A DNA stretch of 64,000 nucleotides from Chrysopilus asiliformis (Eukaryota; Arthropoda; Insecta; Diptera; Rhagionidae), in NCBI GenBank assembly GCA_964034945.1, contig OZ035962.1, positions 73,113,597 to 73,177,596 of the forward strand. The letters are read 5' to 3'. The stretch's first letter is position 1; the number at the start of each line of letters is the position of its first letter. The translations under genes and the position numbers were made by a program. The notes beneath the pieces were generated by a model that did no database searches, was not told the DNA's origin, and saw nothing but the letters and a program-made list of their open reading frames with translations. This document shows, one piece after another, positions 22,064 through 33,022 of this stretch.

Positions 22064-22574
22064 TTCAAGAAATTTGTTTGTTTACAACACCTGGCAAGTT
22101 TTGCAAAATTTGGTTGCCGCAATTTTGTTTTTCAGATTCCATGTACCCCCTGGAACTCCCTGGAACCTTAGAAATACATGTACTCCTGGTTGGGAAACAC
22201 TGGTCTATGGGGTACATCCTCGATTGACTAGAGAAACCGCAAATTGTAGCTGAATATAAGCATAACCTAAAATATTTAGACGTTCTTCTTTGCATATTTT
22301 AATTGAACGTGATCTTGATAGAAAATTATCAGACTCATTTGAAATATCCAAAAAAGAACGTTAAAATATGATTTTCTATCATCAGGATCAAGAAAAACGA
22401 CAAGTTTTCATTAAAATGAGAATTTACGTTATCTATTAACTTCAATTGCGGCGGCCTTTTTGCGATACCAAATTTTACTTGTAATTTTGCTATCATGCGA
22501 GATATAAATGTATCGAGGATGACATGTATGGAAATTTAGCTCGCAACTCTTACTTGCGAGCGAGAATTCAAAGT

Positions 22575-22672
22575 GAAATTTTGATACAACTGTTCGCCGT
22601 TCACTTAAATCACCATACGGGTTTTCAATAATTGCCAGATTTGCAATTATAGCTTTTGTTATGTTTAAATCA
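22575..22672 (-). repeat. Interspersed repeat family A, copy 3 (5' end only)
   Basis: Inverted 5' end of family A: TCACCATACGGGTTTTCAAT and GCAATTATAGCTTTTGTTAT are complements of its start. The body is missing. It abuts the foldback palindrome within 40 bp. Confidence 0.75.
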
Positions 22673-22706
22673 AAAATTAAGATGGAAATATATAGGTTTT
22701 ATAGAG

Positions 22707-24009
22707 CGGGAGCCGTAGAACAAAAAATAACAACGAACAGTTGACGGGACGAAATATGTTTGAATACCTGGATCTTGATCTAACTAAGAAAAAATTCTTC
22801 TACGGCGACCTTCCAAAGTGGTGCTAAATGAGCGACAGATCGCGATTTATTCCGTGGTTTCGTTGTTAAAAAAAACGACGAGTTAACGGGACAAAATTTA
22901 TTGCAGAATCTAGATCTTGATCCAACTAAGAAAAAAATGTTCTACGGCGACCTTGTCAGGTGGTGCTAAATGGGTGACAGATCGCGTTTTATACCGCGGT
23001 TTCGTTGTTAAAAAAAACGACGAGTTAACGGGACAAAATTTATTGCAGGATGTAGATCTTGGTCCAACTAAGAAAAAAATGTTCTACGGCGACCTTGTCA
23101 GGTGGTGCTAAATGGGTGACAGATCGCGATAAATGACATACGTTTTAGTATTTTGGCAAGAGTTCAGTTTAGCGATAATGACGCTACAGATTTTTGGTGT
23201 ATAGGGAGGGATAGAGGGAGGCATCCCCTATCCAAAATGTGTATTTTTAGCCGTCGCTCGCGTCCCTTGCCCCCTCCAGGGGTCCTCAAACTTTGTATGA
23301 AACTTTTTTCTGGGGGGTGGTAGGGGGTGTGTGGTACCACAAATGAAAGGTAATGAAGAGTACATTCCAAAAATATATAGCATGATGGGATTTCCCCCCT
23401 CACCCTTCGATTTACCCCACGAAGGGGTATAAAAAGGGTATAAATCGAATGGTGAGGGGGGAAATTCCATCATGCTATATATTTTTGGAATGTACTCTTC
23501 ATTACCTTTCATTTGAGGTACAACACACCCCCCTACCACCCCCCCAGAAAAAAGTTTCATACAAAGTTTGAGGACCCCTGGAGGGGGCAAGGGGGGCGAG
23601 CGACGGCTAAAAATACCCATTTTGGATAGGGGATGCTTCCCTCTATCCCTCCCTACACACCAAAAATCTGTAGCGTCATTGTCGCTAAACTGAACTCTTG
23701 CCAAAATACTAAAACGTATGTCATTTATCGCGATCTGTCACCCATTTAGCACCACCTGACAAGGTCGCCGTAGAACATTTTTTTCTTAGTTGGATCAAGA
23801 TCTAGATCCTGCAATAAATTTTGTCCCGTTAACTCGTCGTTTTTTTTTAACAACGAAACCACGGAATAAATCGCGATCTGTCGCTCATTTAGCACCACTT
23901 TGGAAGGTCGCCGTAGAAGAATTTTTTCTTAGTTAGATCAAGATCCAGGTATTCAAACATATTTCGTCCCGTCAACTGTTCGTTGTTATTTTTTGTTCTA
24001 CGGCTCCCG
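22707..24009. repeat. Large foldback palindrome (1.3 kb) with tandem repeats in its arms
   Basis: The left arm starts CGGGAGCCGTAGAACAAAAA and the right arm ends with its complement TTTTTGTTCTACGGCTCCCG. The axis lies near 23405-23435 (CACGAAGGGGTATAAAAAGG between CCTTCGATTT and AAATCGAATGG). Arms are nearly identical. The left arm holds three tandem units of about 115-120 bp (CTACGGCGACCTT...GACAGATCGCG), the right arm only two, so arm lengths differ. Long inverted arms built of direct repeats are typical of Foldback/Galileo-type elements. Frames read through it are by-products of the palindrome. Confidence 0.85.
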
Positions 24010-24010
24010 G

Positions 24011-24725
24011 GCTATTAGTAATTCGGACAAATTGATAATTCGGACAACGTCCGGTTGGCAATTGTCCGAATTATCGAGCCACCACAGTATTAATTTTATT
24101 GCACTATTCTGTCGCCAAATCATCACTGAAATAAATGGACCGCCAAAAATATTTTTCTTTAATGCTGATTTTCGGCACATAATATATAGTACCAGGAAAA
24201 CCGAGCCATGCTCGGCCACCTCAAAGTCGTTCTTTTGCTGAAATTTTGGAGAGGTGAGACCTATCGATCTAGATAAGTCTCACCTCTGTTAGAAAAAAAC
24301 ACGCAATATGTTAGAAAAACACAGTCTAATCCACCTAACAGTGAGACGATACCTTTCTTACATAATTAAACTTCATATGATGAATATAATTGGGTATAAT
24401 GTTGATTTTTTTAATATAAAAACATCAGGTTTGTAGTGGAAAAGTCAGGTTTGTAGTGAAAAAATCGAAAGCCCTTAGCCCTCTTAGTATTACTGTAAAG
24501 TTTCATTAAGATCGGACTACCCAATTCGAAGATACCAGGCGAGGGGTATCGAGGGGAATTTTCTCAGAGGGGAGACCTATCTAGATCGATTCCTTGTCCC
24601 CGAAAATCCCTAACCCCCAAGTTTCGTGAAAATCGTTAGGCGGGTTTTCGAGATCCTTTGTGCAGACAGACAGACAGACATTCCTCGTATTATATTATAG
24701 GATTTGATCTATTTTTATGATGTAC
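24011..24725. repeat. Repeat remnants after the foldback element
   Basis: 24012-24080 has short inverted GATAATTCGGACAA / TTGTCCGAATTATC sequences typical of pogo-like ends. 24250-24710 carries GTGAGACCTATCGATCTAGA repeated as GGGGAGACCTATCTAGATCG and ends in a CAGACAGACAGACA tract before ATTATATTATAGG, like the tail of an RTE-type or related retroelement. No gene. Confidence 0.5.
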
Positions 24726-25125
24726 TAGCTTGCATACCCGTCGTTGCCGGGTTAAGTTTTTTGTATAAGTTTTAAAATACGAAGAAAACCGGAAAGAACT
24801 TAAAAACTTTTGAGAAAAATCTTATCCTTGTAGGACTCTCCGTTGCAAATTAGTCTAACCCCGGATTCGTGATCAGCGACCCCGAAAACCCCCTAATGCC
24901 ATTTTTCCCCGGGAAAAATGAGGAAAAGGATATTTGCGTTATCCTTACAGGACTTTCCTTTTCTAATTCCGAAAATCTAACCCCGGATTCGTGATCAGCG
25001 ACCCCGAAAACCCCCTAATGCCGTTTTTCCCCGGGAAAAATGAGGAAAAGGATATTTGCGTTATCCTTATAGGACCTTGCGTTTCGAATTTTGAAAATCT
25101 AACACCGGATTTTTCCTCTAAAATC
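24726..25125 (+). repeat. Interspersed repeat family C, copy 1 (TAGCTTGCATACCCG)
   Basis: Opens TAGCTTGCATACCCGTCGTT and contains imperfect tandem units of about 115 bp (GAAAAGGATATTTGCGTTAT followed by CCTTACAGGACTTTCC, then CCGGATTCGTGATCAGCGAC). Further copies lie at about 46605-47215, 49130-49540 and 52365-52490. Non-coding; probably retroelement-derived, class uncertain. Confidence 0.7.
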
Positions 25126-25340
25126 GAGCAAGCAATTAAGAGGATCTTAACTATTATCTAGAATTGTGGGGTAAACTTCTTACAAAAATTCACCTCGAAA
25201 ATTAAGAGGTCTTAAATATTACAAAAAATATCCATTTATATTAAATTTCTTCTTAATTTGAAAAATCAGCTAAGAGACTTCTAACTTTTAGTCAGAATCG
25301 TGGGGAAAATTTATTTTAAATGATTATTCTTTTAAAAATT
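25126..25340. repeat. Two successive Harbinger-type right ends
   Basis: AAGAGGATCTTAACTATTAT through AGAATTGTGGGG, and TAAGAGACTTCTAACTTTTA through AGAATCGTGGGG, both resemble the right end of the 8168-9692 element. They are remnants without an identifiable left partner. Confidence 0.45.
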
Positions 25341-25412
25341 CACTTTTTCAACATATTTTACTGATCAATTTGATGTTGCTGTACATTTAATTCTCCAAGC
25401 CAATTCAAGTAT

Positions 25413-25966
25413 AAAACATAACAAAAGCTATAATTGTCAATCTGGCAATCATTGGAGACCCGTATGGTGATATTCGTATCAAAATTCGAACAGTTGTACC
25501 AAAATTCCACTTTGAAGTCAAACTTTCCAAAATGAATTTTTAAAATTTATTCCAATCGGATTTTGATGTATGGGAGTTTTATGTAGAATCATATCCTAAA
25601 TAATTTTTGTTCTTGCACTTTTTTGATAAGATGCACCGTTTTTGAGATATTCACAAAAAACGTTTTCGTTCGTATGGGGGGTACCCCCCCTAATGGTCCA
25701 TTTTTGCCCATTAACGAACTTAGCCTCGCATTTTACGAAAAACGGATCTGCGCAAAATTTCAAGTCTCTAGCTCAATCCGTGCGCCCGCAATCCGCGCCA
25801 CAGACAGACAGACGGACAGACGGACGGACATGCAGAAATTAATTATTTTTATCATTCTAAACACTCTGGTGTAATTCATTTTTGTGTGTGATGACGGGAT
25901 CTTGGCGTTACAAACGGTAAGGCAAAGTTAATATACCCTTTGGTTTCACCATACGGGTATAAAAAG
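25413..25966 (+). repeat. Interspersed repeat family A, copy 4
   Basis: Complete copy from AACATAACAAAAGCTATAAT to CCATACGGGTATAAAA, very similar to copy 1 (TGGCAATCATTGGAGACCCG, GTATGGGGGGTACCCCCCC). The microsatellite at 25799-25830 is shorter than in copy 1. Confidence 0.88.
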
Positions 25967-27110
25967 GCACACAAACAGAACATGTTCTAAGACTCCTAAA
26001 CAGTCCGAAAGTGAATTCTATAAAAAAGAAATAGCGAAAAAAAATGAAAAAAGCTCGTCATTCGAATGGAAAGTCCTGTTTCAAGGATTCACCCTTAAAC
26101 ACAAAAATTCCCAGACTTGGAGGACGATGGGTACTACTGCGAAACTAAATGGAAATCGGAGTCAGTCACTAACTTCGTTCCGTAGGTGGCTGACTTAGAA
26201 GTTGGCTGTTTGTATTTGATTTTTACCAGAAAGAAAATGAGTTAATTCAGCCAACTCCATCAGCATAATATGGCATAACATAGCATAATATATGGATTTG
26301 AGCAGTATATGAGCTCAGTTAGAACTGGACTGTTGGTAAACGCGTTTCTCGGTTGGCTCCAGTTGACTTTACCCGTGGAAAACATTCAAAGGATACGTTC
26401 GAGGCTAATGTATTTTTTTTTCTTCTTTGTGAACAAAAATTTGAAAATTTGAAAATTTCAAAACTGTGACAAGAATTTAAATTCCGATTATAGTTTTAGT
26501 GTGAAAGTATTGAAACGGAAAATCATTTAACTGTAATACTTTTTTTCAATTTAGAATTTTATGAAAAAAAATCTCAAGCATTTGCATCATTACTAGCATT
26601 CAATGGTGTGTGTTTTTGTTAAGATTTTGTTTCAAACAACAAAATTTAGTGTTGTGAAATGTGTAAAATTTCAAATTATAACACCTGATATCTACAAAGT
26701 AGATAATTAAAATAGTTAAATTAACAATCCAAGTATAAATTGCAGTACTTCCTTAACGATAGTGGAATTCAGTCACATATGCTACTTATTTTTAAGGTAC
26801 ACAATCTGGTTAAACACTTCCTACAATAATATGTAATAATAACTAAAATTTACATAAAACGCACACATCATCAATTTTTATATCGTGGATTTAGTTAGAT
26901 AAAAGGTTAGCAACATACATTTCATTCGCTTAGCGTATACGTACGTGAATCTTGTCACCCGCAGGATATTATGTGTATTAATATGTACTACTATATATTG
27001 TATGTATGTAAGATAAGCATGTCATTTTATATTGTCGTCTATCGTCGTACCACATAGCACCAAACATTCGAAATAGTTAAATAGGCAACCATCGAGTTAA
27101 CTTTACTTAC
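25967..27110. other. Gene-free stretch
   Basis: AT-rich sequence with no recognisable element. 26150-26380 repeats GTTGGCTG and GGCTGACTT-like words, without clear structure. I see no supportable gene. Confidence 0.4.
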
Positions 27111-27236
27111 TTGAACTTCTGAGTCAACGGAAATCCGCGGGGAATTCTGAATATCCTGATATATGATAGTCAAGTTCTTCTCACTCATGCGTACATAATA
27201 ACATTTTGCATATCGCGACATTATATTACGATTATG
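27111..27236 (-). CDS. Possible internal or first coding exon, unknown protein
   Basis: A 42-codon open segment on the minus strand sits between a strong acceptor (TTATCTTGTCCTTAG, ending 27237) and a consensus donor GTAAGTAAAG (27110 downward), in phase 0 at both ends. It reads HNRNIMSRYAKCYYVRMSEK, then NLTIIYQDIQNSPRISVDSE and VQ. Base composition is more balanced than the surroundings and it matches no repeat in the window. I do not recognise a family, and no partner exon was found, so it may be chance; an ATG (27221) would allow it to be a first exon. Confidence 0.3.
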
Positions 27237-27239
27237 CTA

Positions 27240-27770
27240 AGGACAAGATAAGTATATGAGAGTAAATTCAAGTCTTTCAATATTTAATTAAATGAACAGC
27301 AATAATCGAAAAAGACTTTTACACTATTGCTCTATAATATGTTTGACTTTTGTTGTGAACAGATTCGATCAATTGAGGGATAAATTCTGTAAAAATTTGC
27401 CAAAATTTGATAATTACATTTTTCAAATGTTCAATAAAACGATTTAAAAATTTTAAATAAATATTAAATGACAAATTTTGTCTTTTGTCGTTTATTTTAA
27501 AGTTGCAATTATCTTTTAAAATAAATTTTTAATTAATGAACAAACTAAAAAATTCTCTAATGTTTTTGAAATTTTCAAATTGTTTCGTTGAAAATTTGAA
27601 AAAAATGTAGTTATCAAGCTTTGGCAAATTTCTACAGAATTTCTTGAATAAAATCGAAAAAGGGAAAACATATAAAATTTCACTATATTGAAATTTTTTT
27701 CTGTTCAGTTTTTAAATTTGTTAAACTTTAATAAAAGCTTTAACTGTTTCACGAATGGCATGTATTGTTT
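27240..27770. other. AT-rich spacer
   Basis: Low-complexity AT-rich sequence (TTTGAAAATTT, AAATTTTTAAT words). No gene or element is supportable. Confidence 0.4.
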
Positions 27771-27771
27771 G

Positions 27772-28105
27772 CCTCAAAGACTCATAATACTCGGCGCTAC
27801 AGCTCTTGGAGAACCTGGGCCTCCTCAATTGAGGTGTCATAACAATTTCTTCCCTGCTTCGCACCTACAGTTTTACATGGATTGCGAACCATGGATTAAT
27901 TACAACATTTGTAAAGTTTTTGCGTTGCAATCCATCAACAGCAGAGGCCGTGATAGCAATCTAGCCTGACGATGTCGTTAACACCAAGCAGCAACTATCA
28001 CTACTAATTTCGTAAAGCAAGTTAAGTGGACTTGAATCACAGTCGGGAATTGAACCACCGACCTATACGAACCAAGTACTATACCACTTGAACTACGATG
28101 ATGAA
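27772..28105 (-). repeat. tRNA-derived SINE, copy 1
   Basis: On the minus strand the head reads TAGTTCAAGTGGTATAGTAC (A-box-like) and, about 30 bases on, GGTGGTTCAATTCCCGAC (B-box GGTTCAATTCC), the internal RNA polymerase III promoter of a tRNA. The body continues through GTCCACTTAACTTGC, TGTTAACGACATCGTC and ends near GCTGTAGCGCCGAG. A second, head-truncated copy sits at 45718-45953. The head cannot fold as a functional tRNA across its full length, so it is a SINE. Confidence 0.8.
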
Positions 28106-28215
28106 ATTTGAGATAAAAGTTTTACACATAAGATTAAATTGTCCTGCCTAGAGAAACTGTGCTAAAATTTTAACCTACACGGTAAAAATTTTAATCTTTT
28201 TGGTTTTGTATAAAG

Positions 28216-28344
28216 AGGCCCTATCACCGAACACGATACGATTGGTTCGAAACGTAAATTCAGTGTTTTTGTTGGTATAAAACACTAACAACAATATTAA
28301 ATTTACGATTCGAACCAATCGTATCGTGTTTGGTGATAAGGCCT
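28216..28344. mobile_element. Short hairpin MITE
   Basis: AGGCCCTATCACCGAACACG followed by ATACGATTGGTTCGAA is inverted 50 bp later as TTCGAACCAATCGTATCGTG and TTTGGTGATAAGGCCT. About 40-bp arms with few mismatches; the complete unit is 129 bp. Confidence 0.75.
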
Positions 28345-28483
28345 CAGTTCTACACCGAAAAAATATTAAAATTTAATTTCGCGACGTGATAATTATTATT
28401 TTTTTAATCTTTTTGTATTGAAACGTAATCCAAATAAGTTATTGATTTTAGTACTTCTTTATATTGAAGTTTAATGCAACCGC

Positions 28484-29390
28484 GTCATTTTTACTTTCTT
28501 CTACGGAGTATAATAAAGTATTGTATTTATGAAAAATTTCGACCTCTTAATTTTGCCTAAAAAACATTTCCCGATCACTCCTTAGTCGATTGGAGTCATA
28601 TTTAAAAAATGTCTTTCTGTCTGTCAGTCTGTCTGTCAGTCTGTGTACAAGATTTCTCAAAAACTAATAGAGCTAGCGCCATGAAATTTTATAGGCATGT
28701 TGGGTCCTGAAATGGGACGATCCTATCAACTTTTGGTGGAAATCCGTTAACCGGAAGTATCCAAAATGGTGGTTTTTCAAAAATCGCAATTTCGTTTTTC
28801 TCGATTTACTCCCAAACTACGCGTTTTTAGTGGCCTTAAGTATGACAAAACTTGGAGAAAATAAAATTTCCCACACTTTTGTCTTTAGCTATAACTAGAT
28901 ATCTCCACCTGTTATCGAGATAAACCGTTATTTCCAAAAAAACAGTTTTTTGCGATTATCTCGAAAACTAACGGGTTTTTGCTGACTGAATGTATGAGGT
29001 GAATTAATGAGAATGGCATTCTGCACAATTTTGTTTCTTACCGTTATCCGTTATATTTTACAGTTATTGAGATATTTTCATTAATATGTAAAAAATCATA
29101 TTTTTGCGAATAATTTGCAAACTAACGGTTTTTCGACAAATCAGTTAAAAGAATAATTAAAGATGTTAACATTTTCTACATTTTTGCCATTTACCTTAAA
29201 TTGATATCTTTTACCGTTCTCAAGTTATCTCAAATTTTGTACGTTTTTGATATTTTTGGATGAACCAAAAATTTATTGGGAGGTCGTCTTAGGTTGACAA
29301 CGCGACAGGGCTCTAGCGTAAATTGCACAGGGTCGTAGATTTTGTAGAAGAAAGTTTTGTGTTGACCACAACTGATATTTTCCTATATGT
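28484..29390 (+). repeat. Interspersed repeat family B, copy 1
   Basis: About 905 bp starting TTTTTACTTTCTTCTACGGA and ending CCACAACTGATATTTT, nearly identical over its length to 58307-59205. It includes a TCTGTCTGTCAG tract and repeated oligo-motifs such as TCTCGAAAACTAACGG. No coding frame. Diverged relatives at 5560-5830 and 41590-41930 show an old family with a recently amplified subset. Confidence 0.88.
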
Positions 29391-31545
29391 TGCTTAGACC
29401 TCTGGTCAGGTTATAGGCTATGTATAATTCTGCTACAGTCCCCCGGTGCCCCCATACTCATTTGTCACCACCACAAACAAGTTTTTAAGTTATTCAACAC
29501 AATAACGCGTAAACCGCTAGACCAAATTAGCTGAAAATTTACAGAGGGGTACTATATACTCCGAAATTATTGATAAGCTTTGCAACCTGCAAATATTCTT
29601 CTCCCCTCTGACCCCCTCTCCTGCTATCTCCTAAACTACAGAATGGATTTTGATTAGGTTTTCACTATTTTGCAGGTTGATCATCAGAATTTTTTTTTTG
29701 GTAATTTATATTAATTATTTTAAATAAAAGTGCTTGTTTAGTCTTTTTGTTTTGGTATTTAAAATCTTAATGCTAATTGATAAAAAGTGTATCCTAAATA
29801 AAAAAAAATGAATCCGATTCAATCCAAAACTGACCAGATTCGATTCAATCCAAATCTGAACCGATTCTATCGGTTCCGGTGCTGACACGTGATACTTTTT
29901 TTAACCTTTAGTGACGAAAACAAACCTTTGAACACAAATATTTGGCGCCAACATCACACTAGATACAAATTCAACTTTTTTGCTGTCTATTCATTCATCC
30001 CACTTACCCCATCGGCCCACACGTTTCCCAGAAATGGAATCTACTAAATATATCTACAAGTTTATCTCGAGTTGGCAGTGACTAATTAAAATGCAAGAAT
30101 TATTTTGGGAAGTGGTGAGAACACAAGAATCGCGTCAAAATAAAGCATCGGGCTTCTTTTTTAATAATCACTAAAAAGGAACTTTTAGCTTGACCTTAGA
30201 GCAAAGGACGACTGGAGACAGCACTGTGGAGGAAATTCAATATGGGGCTGGAATCCCTTCCCCATCACACGCCACCAAATTTAATGGAGATGTCGCAGCT
30301 TTTCAAGCTATGTATGCTGGATTTATAATTCGCTTTTTATGACCTTCAAACTTAAGCATAGCTGCACATACTTACAAACAATCATACCACTAGACATACA
30401 TCACACTTATATAGGAAAACGGTTTTCTAACGCTTTAGCCATTTTTTCGATGGGCATCTAGTTATTTGAAATATAACGGTGGCGGTATTAGCGGTCGCTA
30501 TCACCCCTTAAAGCTCTCTATTGGCGAGGGAAAGCCGCTTTTCAAATCTCAACAAGCTATTAATCAATGTTCGTTGAGCTATAGTACGGTGCTTTTGTTA
30601 AACAAAAAAAGAGCCCATTTGATAAGCACTGACACTTGGGAACTTGATTAAAATGCAGTTGCAAATTGCAACAAAAGCGGCCAAACAGTCCAAGTTCAAA
30701 TCGCAACCGACATAATAAGAGGGTACGTGAAACGTGAAAACTTCCGCAGTTTGTCGAAATTATTTGCGAATGGGATCAAAAATATACAAAGTTTGTGCGA
30801 AACGGGTAAAAGTCATACCGAGAAAATGGTGTTTTCGTATCAGAAAATTTTCTGACGTGTGTTTGGCGATTTGGGGGTTGGTTCACTTGGTCGTTAGTTT
30901 TTTAAGAATAGTGGGCGGTTAACGAGTGATTGGCGGATCGTCTTTTCTCATGCAAACTCATATAACCTTCAAGTTGGTTTTATAACATAATTTCCACTCA
31001 TGTTTGTATATATGCTTTAAGAAATTTTGTTCCATGGAGTTGTGACAAATAACCGTTTCTGGTAGTTTTTGATGATTTTATCATTTGATGGATGAATTTC
31101 TTTAGGTCCGGAATACCTAGCTGTGATTTACATAATGATTTTTTTATAAGATTGTACGTAACATCATTTAGGCAGTATAATTGCATCCGCATAATATATC
31201 GCCGCCGTATAAATAGAAGAGATATGTTTCTATAATAACAGATTTTACTGAATAATCATTTGTATTAAAATAAAAATCGTTTTAGCTTTCAATAACTATT
31301 TAGGATTTAGATTTCCCGTAAAAAAAATTTTCGTGCCTAAATAAACAACATTTCCGCCTTAGATAAGTTTCAGCACACGTATCCTCCAATTCACACAGAA
31401 GATCGATTTTTCAGAATTCCGTATAAAAAAATACGAATTAAGATATCCGTGATTAAATTAAATTAATTTATTTCCGCATCAAATTAAAGAAAAATACAAT
31501 TAAAAACAAACAGTTCATGCGAATGATGCTAGAAATGATGGCGAA
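29391..31545. other. Gene-free stretch
   Basis: 29391-30110 is plain AT-rich DNA. 30190-30340 is somewhat GC-richer and reads KFNGDVAAFQAMYAGFI in one plus frame, faintly like a gag segment, but too short to support. 30460-30920 has balanced composition without a recognisable gene. Nothing further. Confidence 0.4.
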
Positions 31546-31549
31546 TCAT

Positions 31550-31900
31550 CATACTAATATATAAAAATGTCTGTCTGTTCCTCTTTCACGTGAAAACGGC
31601 TGAACCGATTATCCTGAAATTTGGTATGGATATTCGCTGTAAACCTGTTCGCTGTAGCCCGACTGACGAGGAGTAAGGAGAGGGCGTAAAGTGAACCTGA
31701 AGCTGGGTTTTTCCTCTATGTTACTCTTTCGCGGAAAAACTACCAAACCGATCGGCCTGAAATTTAGCACAGATGTTCGTTAGAGTTCCAGCTCCAATAC
31801 TGACTGATAGAAAAGTAGCCCGCGTCGTGAGGGGAGAAAGGGAAAGGGGTAAAATAAATCCAAATCCGAAAAAAAATTTCCATTTTCCGAAGAGAAAAAA
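31550..31900 (+). repeat. RTE-like or other retroelement-derived interspersed repeat
   Basis: ATATATAAAAATGTCTGTCT followed by TTTCACGTGAAAACGGCTGA and ACCGATTATCCTGAAATTTG is a form common in arthropod repeats derived from RTE-type elements. The unit is repeated in diverged form (AAACTACCAAACCGATCGGC, CTGAAATTTAGCACAGATGT). Non-coding. Confidence 0.55.
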
Positions 31901-32084
31901 CTTTAAAGAAAAGCACAGATCGCCCTACTCTAGGCTATCTAATTTATAACCAACTGAATTTTGTTTCCCTAGGTTTTGTTCTACTCACGCTTTTAGACTG
32001 GCGAAGCCGGATCCAAATTTTAGTTGCATATACTGATGAGAATGCTACAGACCCGTCATTTTATTTAGATGATTAATCATAGGG

Positions 32085-32300
32085 CAGGGTGCGACTAAAA
32101 GTATCAGGTGTAAAAAGTGCCAGTTTGATTTTCTTGAAAACTAGAAGTCGGTTAGATGAAGGATATTCGTATCATTATTAAAAGGCATCCCGTTACAGAC
32201 TAGGTCACACAAGCCATATAAAGTCTTCTCAACCATTTTTCACACAAATTGAAAAATTTGTGGTAAAGTTTTTTGGGCAGGATGTTTGTGTGTTCGATAT
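32085..32300 (+). repeat. Interspersed repeat family U, uninterrupted copy
   Basis: AGGGTGCGACTAAAAGTATC, AGGATATTCGTATCATTATT, AAAAGGCATCCCGTTAC and AAAGTTTTTTGGGCAGGATG match, in order, the sequences on both sides of the mariner at 61288-62201. This copy lacks the mariner and serves as the empty site. Confidence 0.7.
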
Positions 32301-32678
32301 ATTCAAATGGGGTGATTACTATCACATTCTCTAGTCAATAGTATTGCACCATTTAAAGTTTGAAGTTTGTTGGTGTTGTTTTCGAAAAATCAGGGCTGGA
32401 ATCGTGTTATCACCTTACTCCAGTTAACTATCACTGGTATCGGAATCGCGTAAATTGACAATTACCCAAATTGTCACCCGAAAGAGACAAAATCAATTCA
32501 ATGAACCAACTAGACTTTACATTACAATCTCGTATCCAACCATTTTTTTAGTTTTGGAATAACCATAAAAATAGTTGGAAATCCTAAATCATTTAAATCA
32601 ACATTGCTACAGCTGTAGCTGTGGCAGTCATAGCCATGGTTAAAGCCAATTTCTAATCAATTACTATGGTTAGCATCA

Positions 32679-33006
32679 ACCCTTCAAGATGAGGCTATTG
32701 GATAATCCACAATGCAGGGGCTGCGGAGAAGAGCAGGAAACGGTGGAGCATTTCTTGTGTCACTGTCCAGCCTTAACCCGTACTCGCGTGAAATGCTTCG
32801 GCCATCCCTTTCTAGAGGAACTCCATGAGGCAGGAACTCAGGGCTGGAAGCCGATTCGGAGATATATAGCACTGGCGGGATGGCTAAACAACCGTACTTG
32901 AGCTCAATCTGCTCCAGCGAGGGACATCGGAGGTGTACAATGGGCCCAACTTGAGGCCTACGCGCGTGGGATTCCCTTGTGAGTCCCCCTCCTATCAAAC
33001 CAACCA
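32679..33006 (+). mobile_element. 5'-truncated non-LTR retrotransposon (LINE) with target duplication
   Basis: The end of ORF2 (stop at 32899-32901) reads PQCRGCGEEQETVEHFLCHC then PALTRTRVKCFGHPF and ends WKPIRRYIALAGWLNNRT. The C-x2-C-x(8-10)-H-x4-C zinc knuckle with E-H-F-L-C-H-C-P is typical of the ORF2 C-terminus in the Jockey/I/R1 group. A 105-base 3' UTR ends with CAACCAACC. ACTATGGTTAGCATCA (32663-32678) is repeated after it as ACCATGGTTAACATAA (33007-33022), as expected of target-primed reverse transcription. Confidence 0.75.
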
Positions 33007-33022
33007 ACCATGGTTAACATAA

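Larger units (their letters stand above)
20680..22202. mobile_element. hAT-type element enclosing a HARBI1-like gene piece and a family A repeat
   Basis: The termini CAGTGTTTCCCAACC (20680) and GGTTGGGAAACACTG (ends 22202) are perfect 15-bp inverted repeats of hAT character. The flanks GTCTAAGG (20672-20679) and GTCTATGG (22203-22210) match at 7 of 8 bases. It contains no hAT transposase but a truncated Harbinger-type transposase gene and, inserted into that, family A copy 2. This is at least a three-level nest. Confidence 0.8.

Noticed and set aside
23228..23704. 158-codon minus-strand frame, the longest-looking protein of the 22-24 kb region
   Set aside because: Runs straight through the axis of the foldback palindrome; its two halves mirror each other (frames such as PLPPPGVLKLCMKLFSGG arise from the arms).
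28021..28105. Possible tRNA gene on the minus strand
   Set aside because: A- and B-box present, but no complete acceptor and anticodon stems; sequence continues into a repeated body, so it is a SINE head.
30190..30340. Short stretch resembling a gag polyprotein (KFNGDVAAFQAMYAGF)
   Set aside because: Too short, no flanking retroelement features; similarity may be chance.
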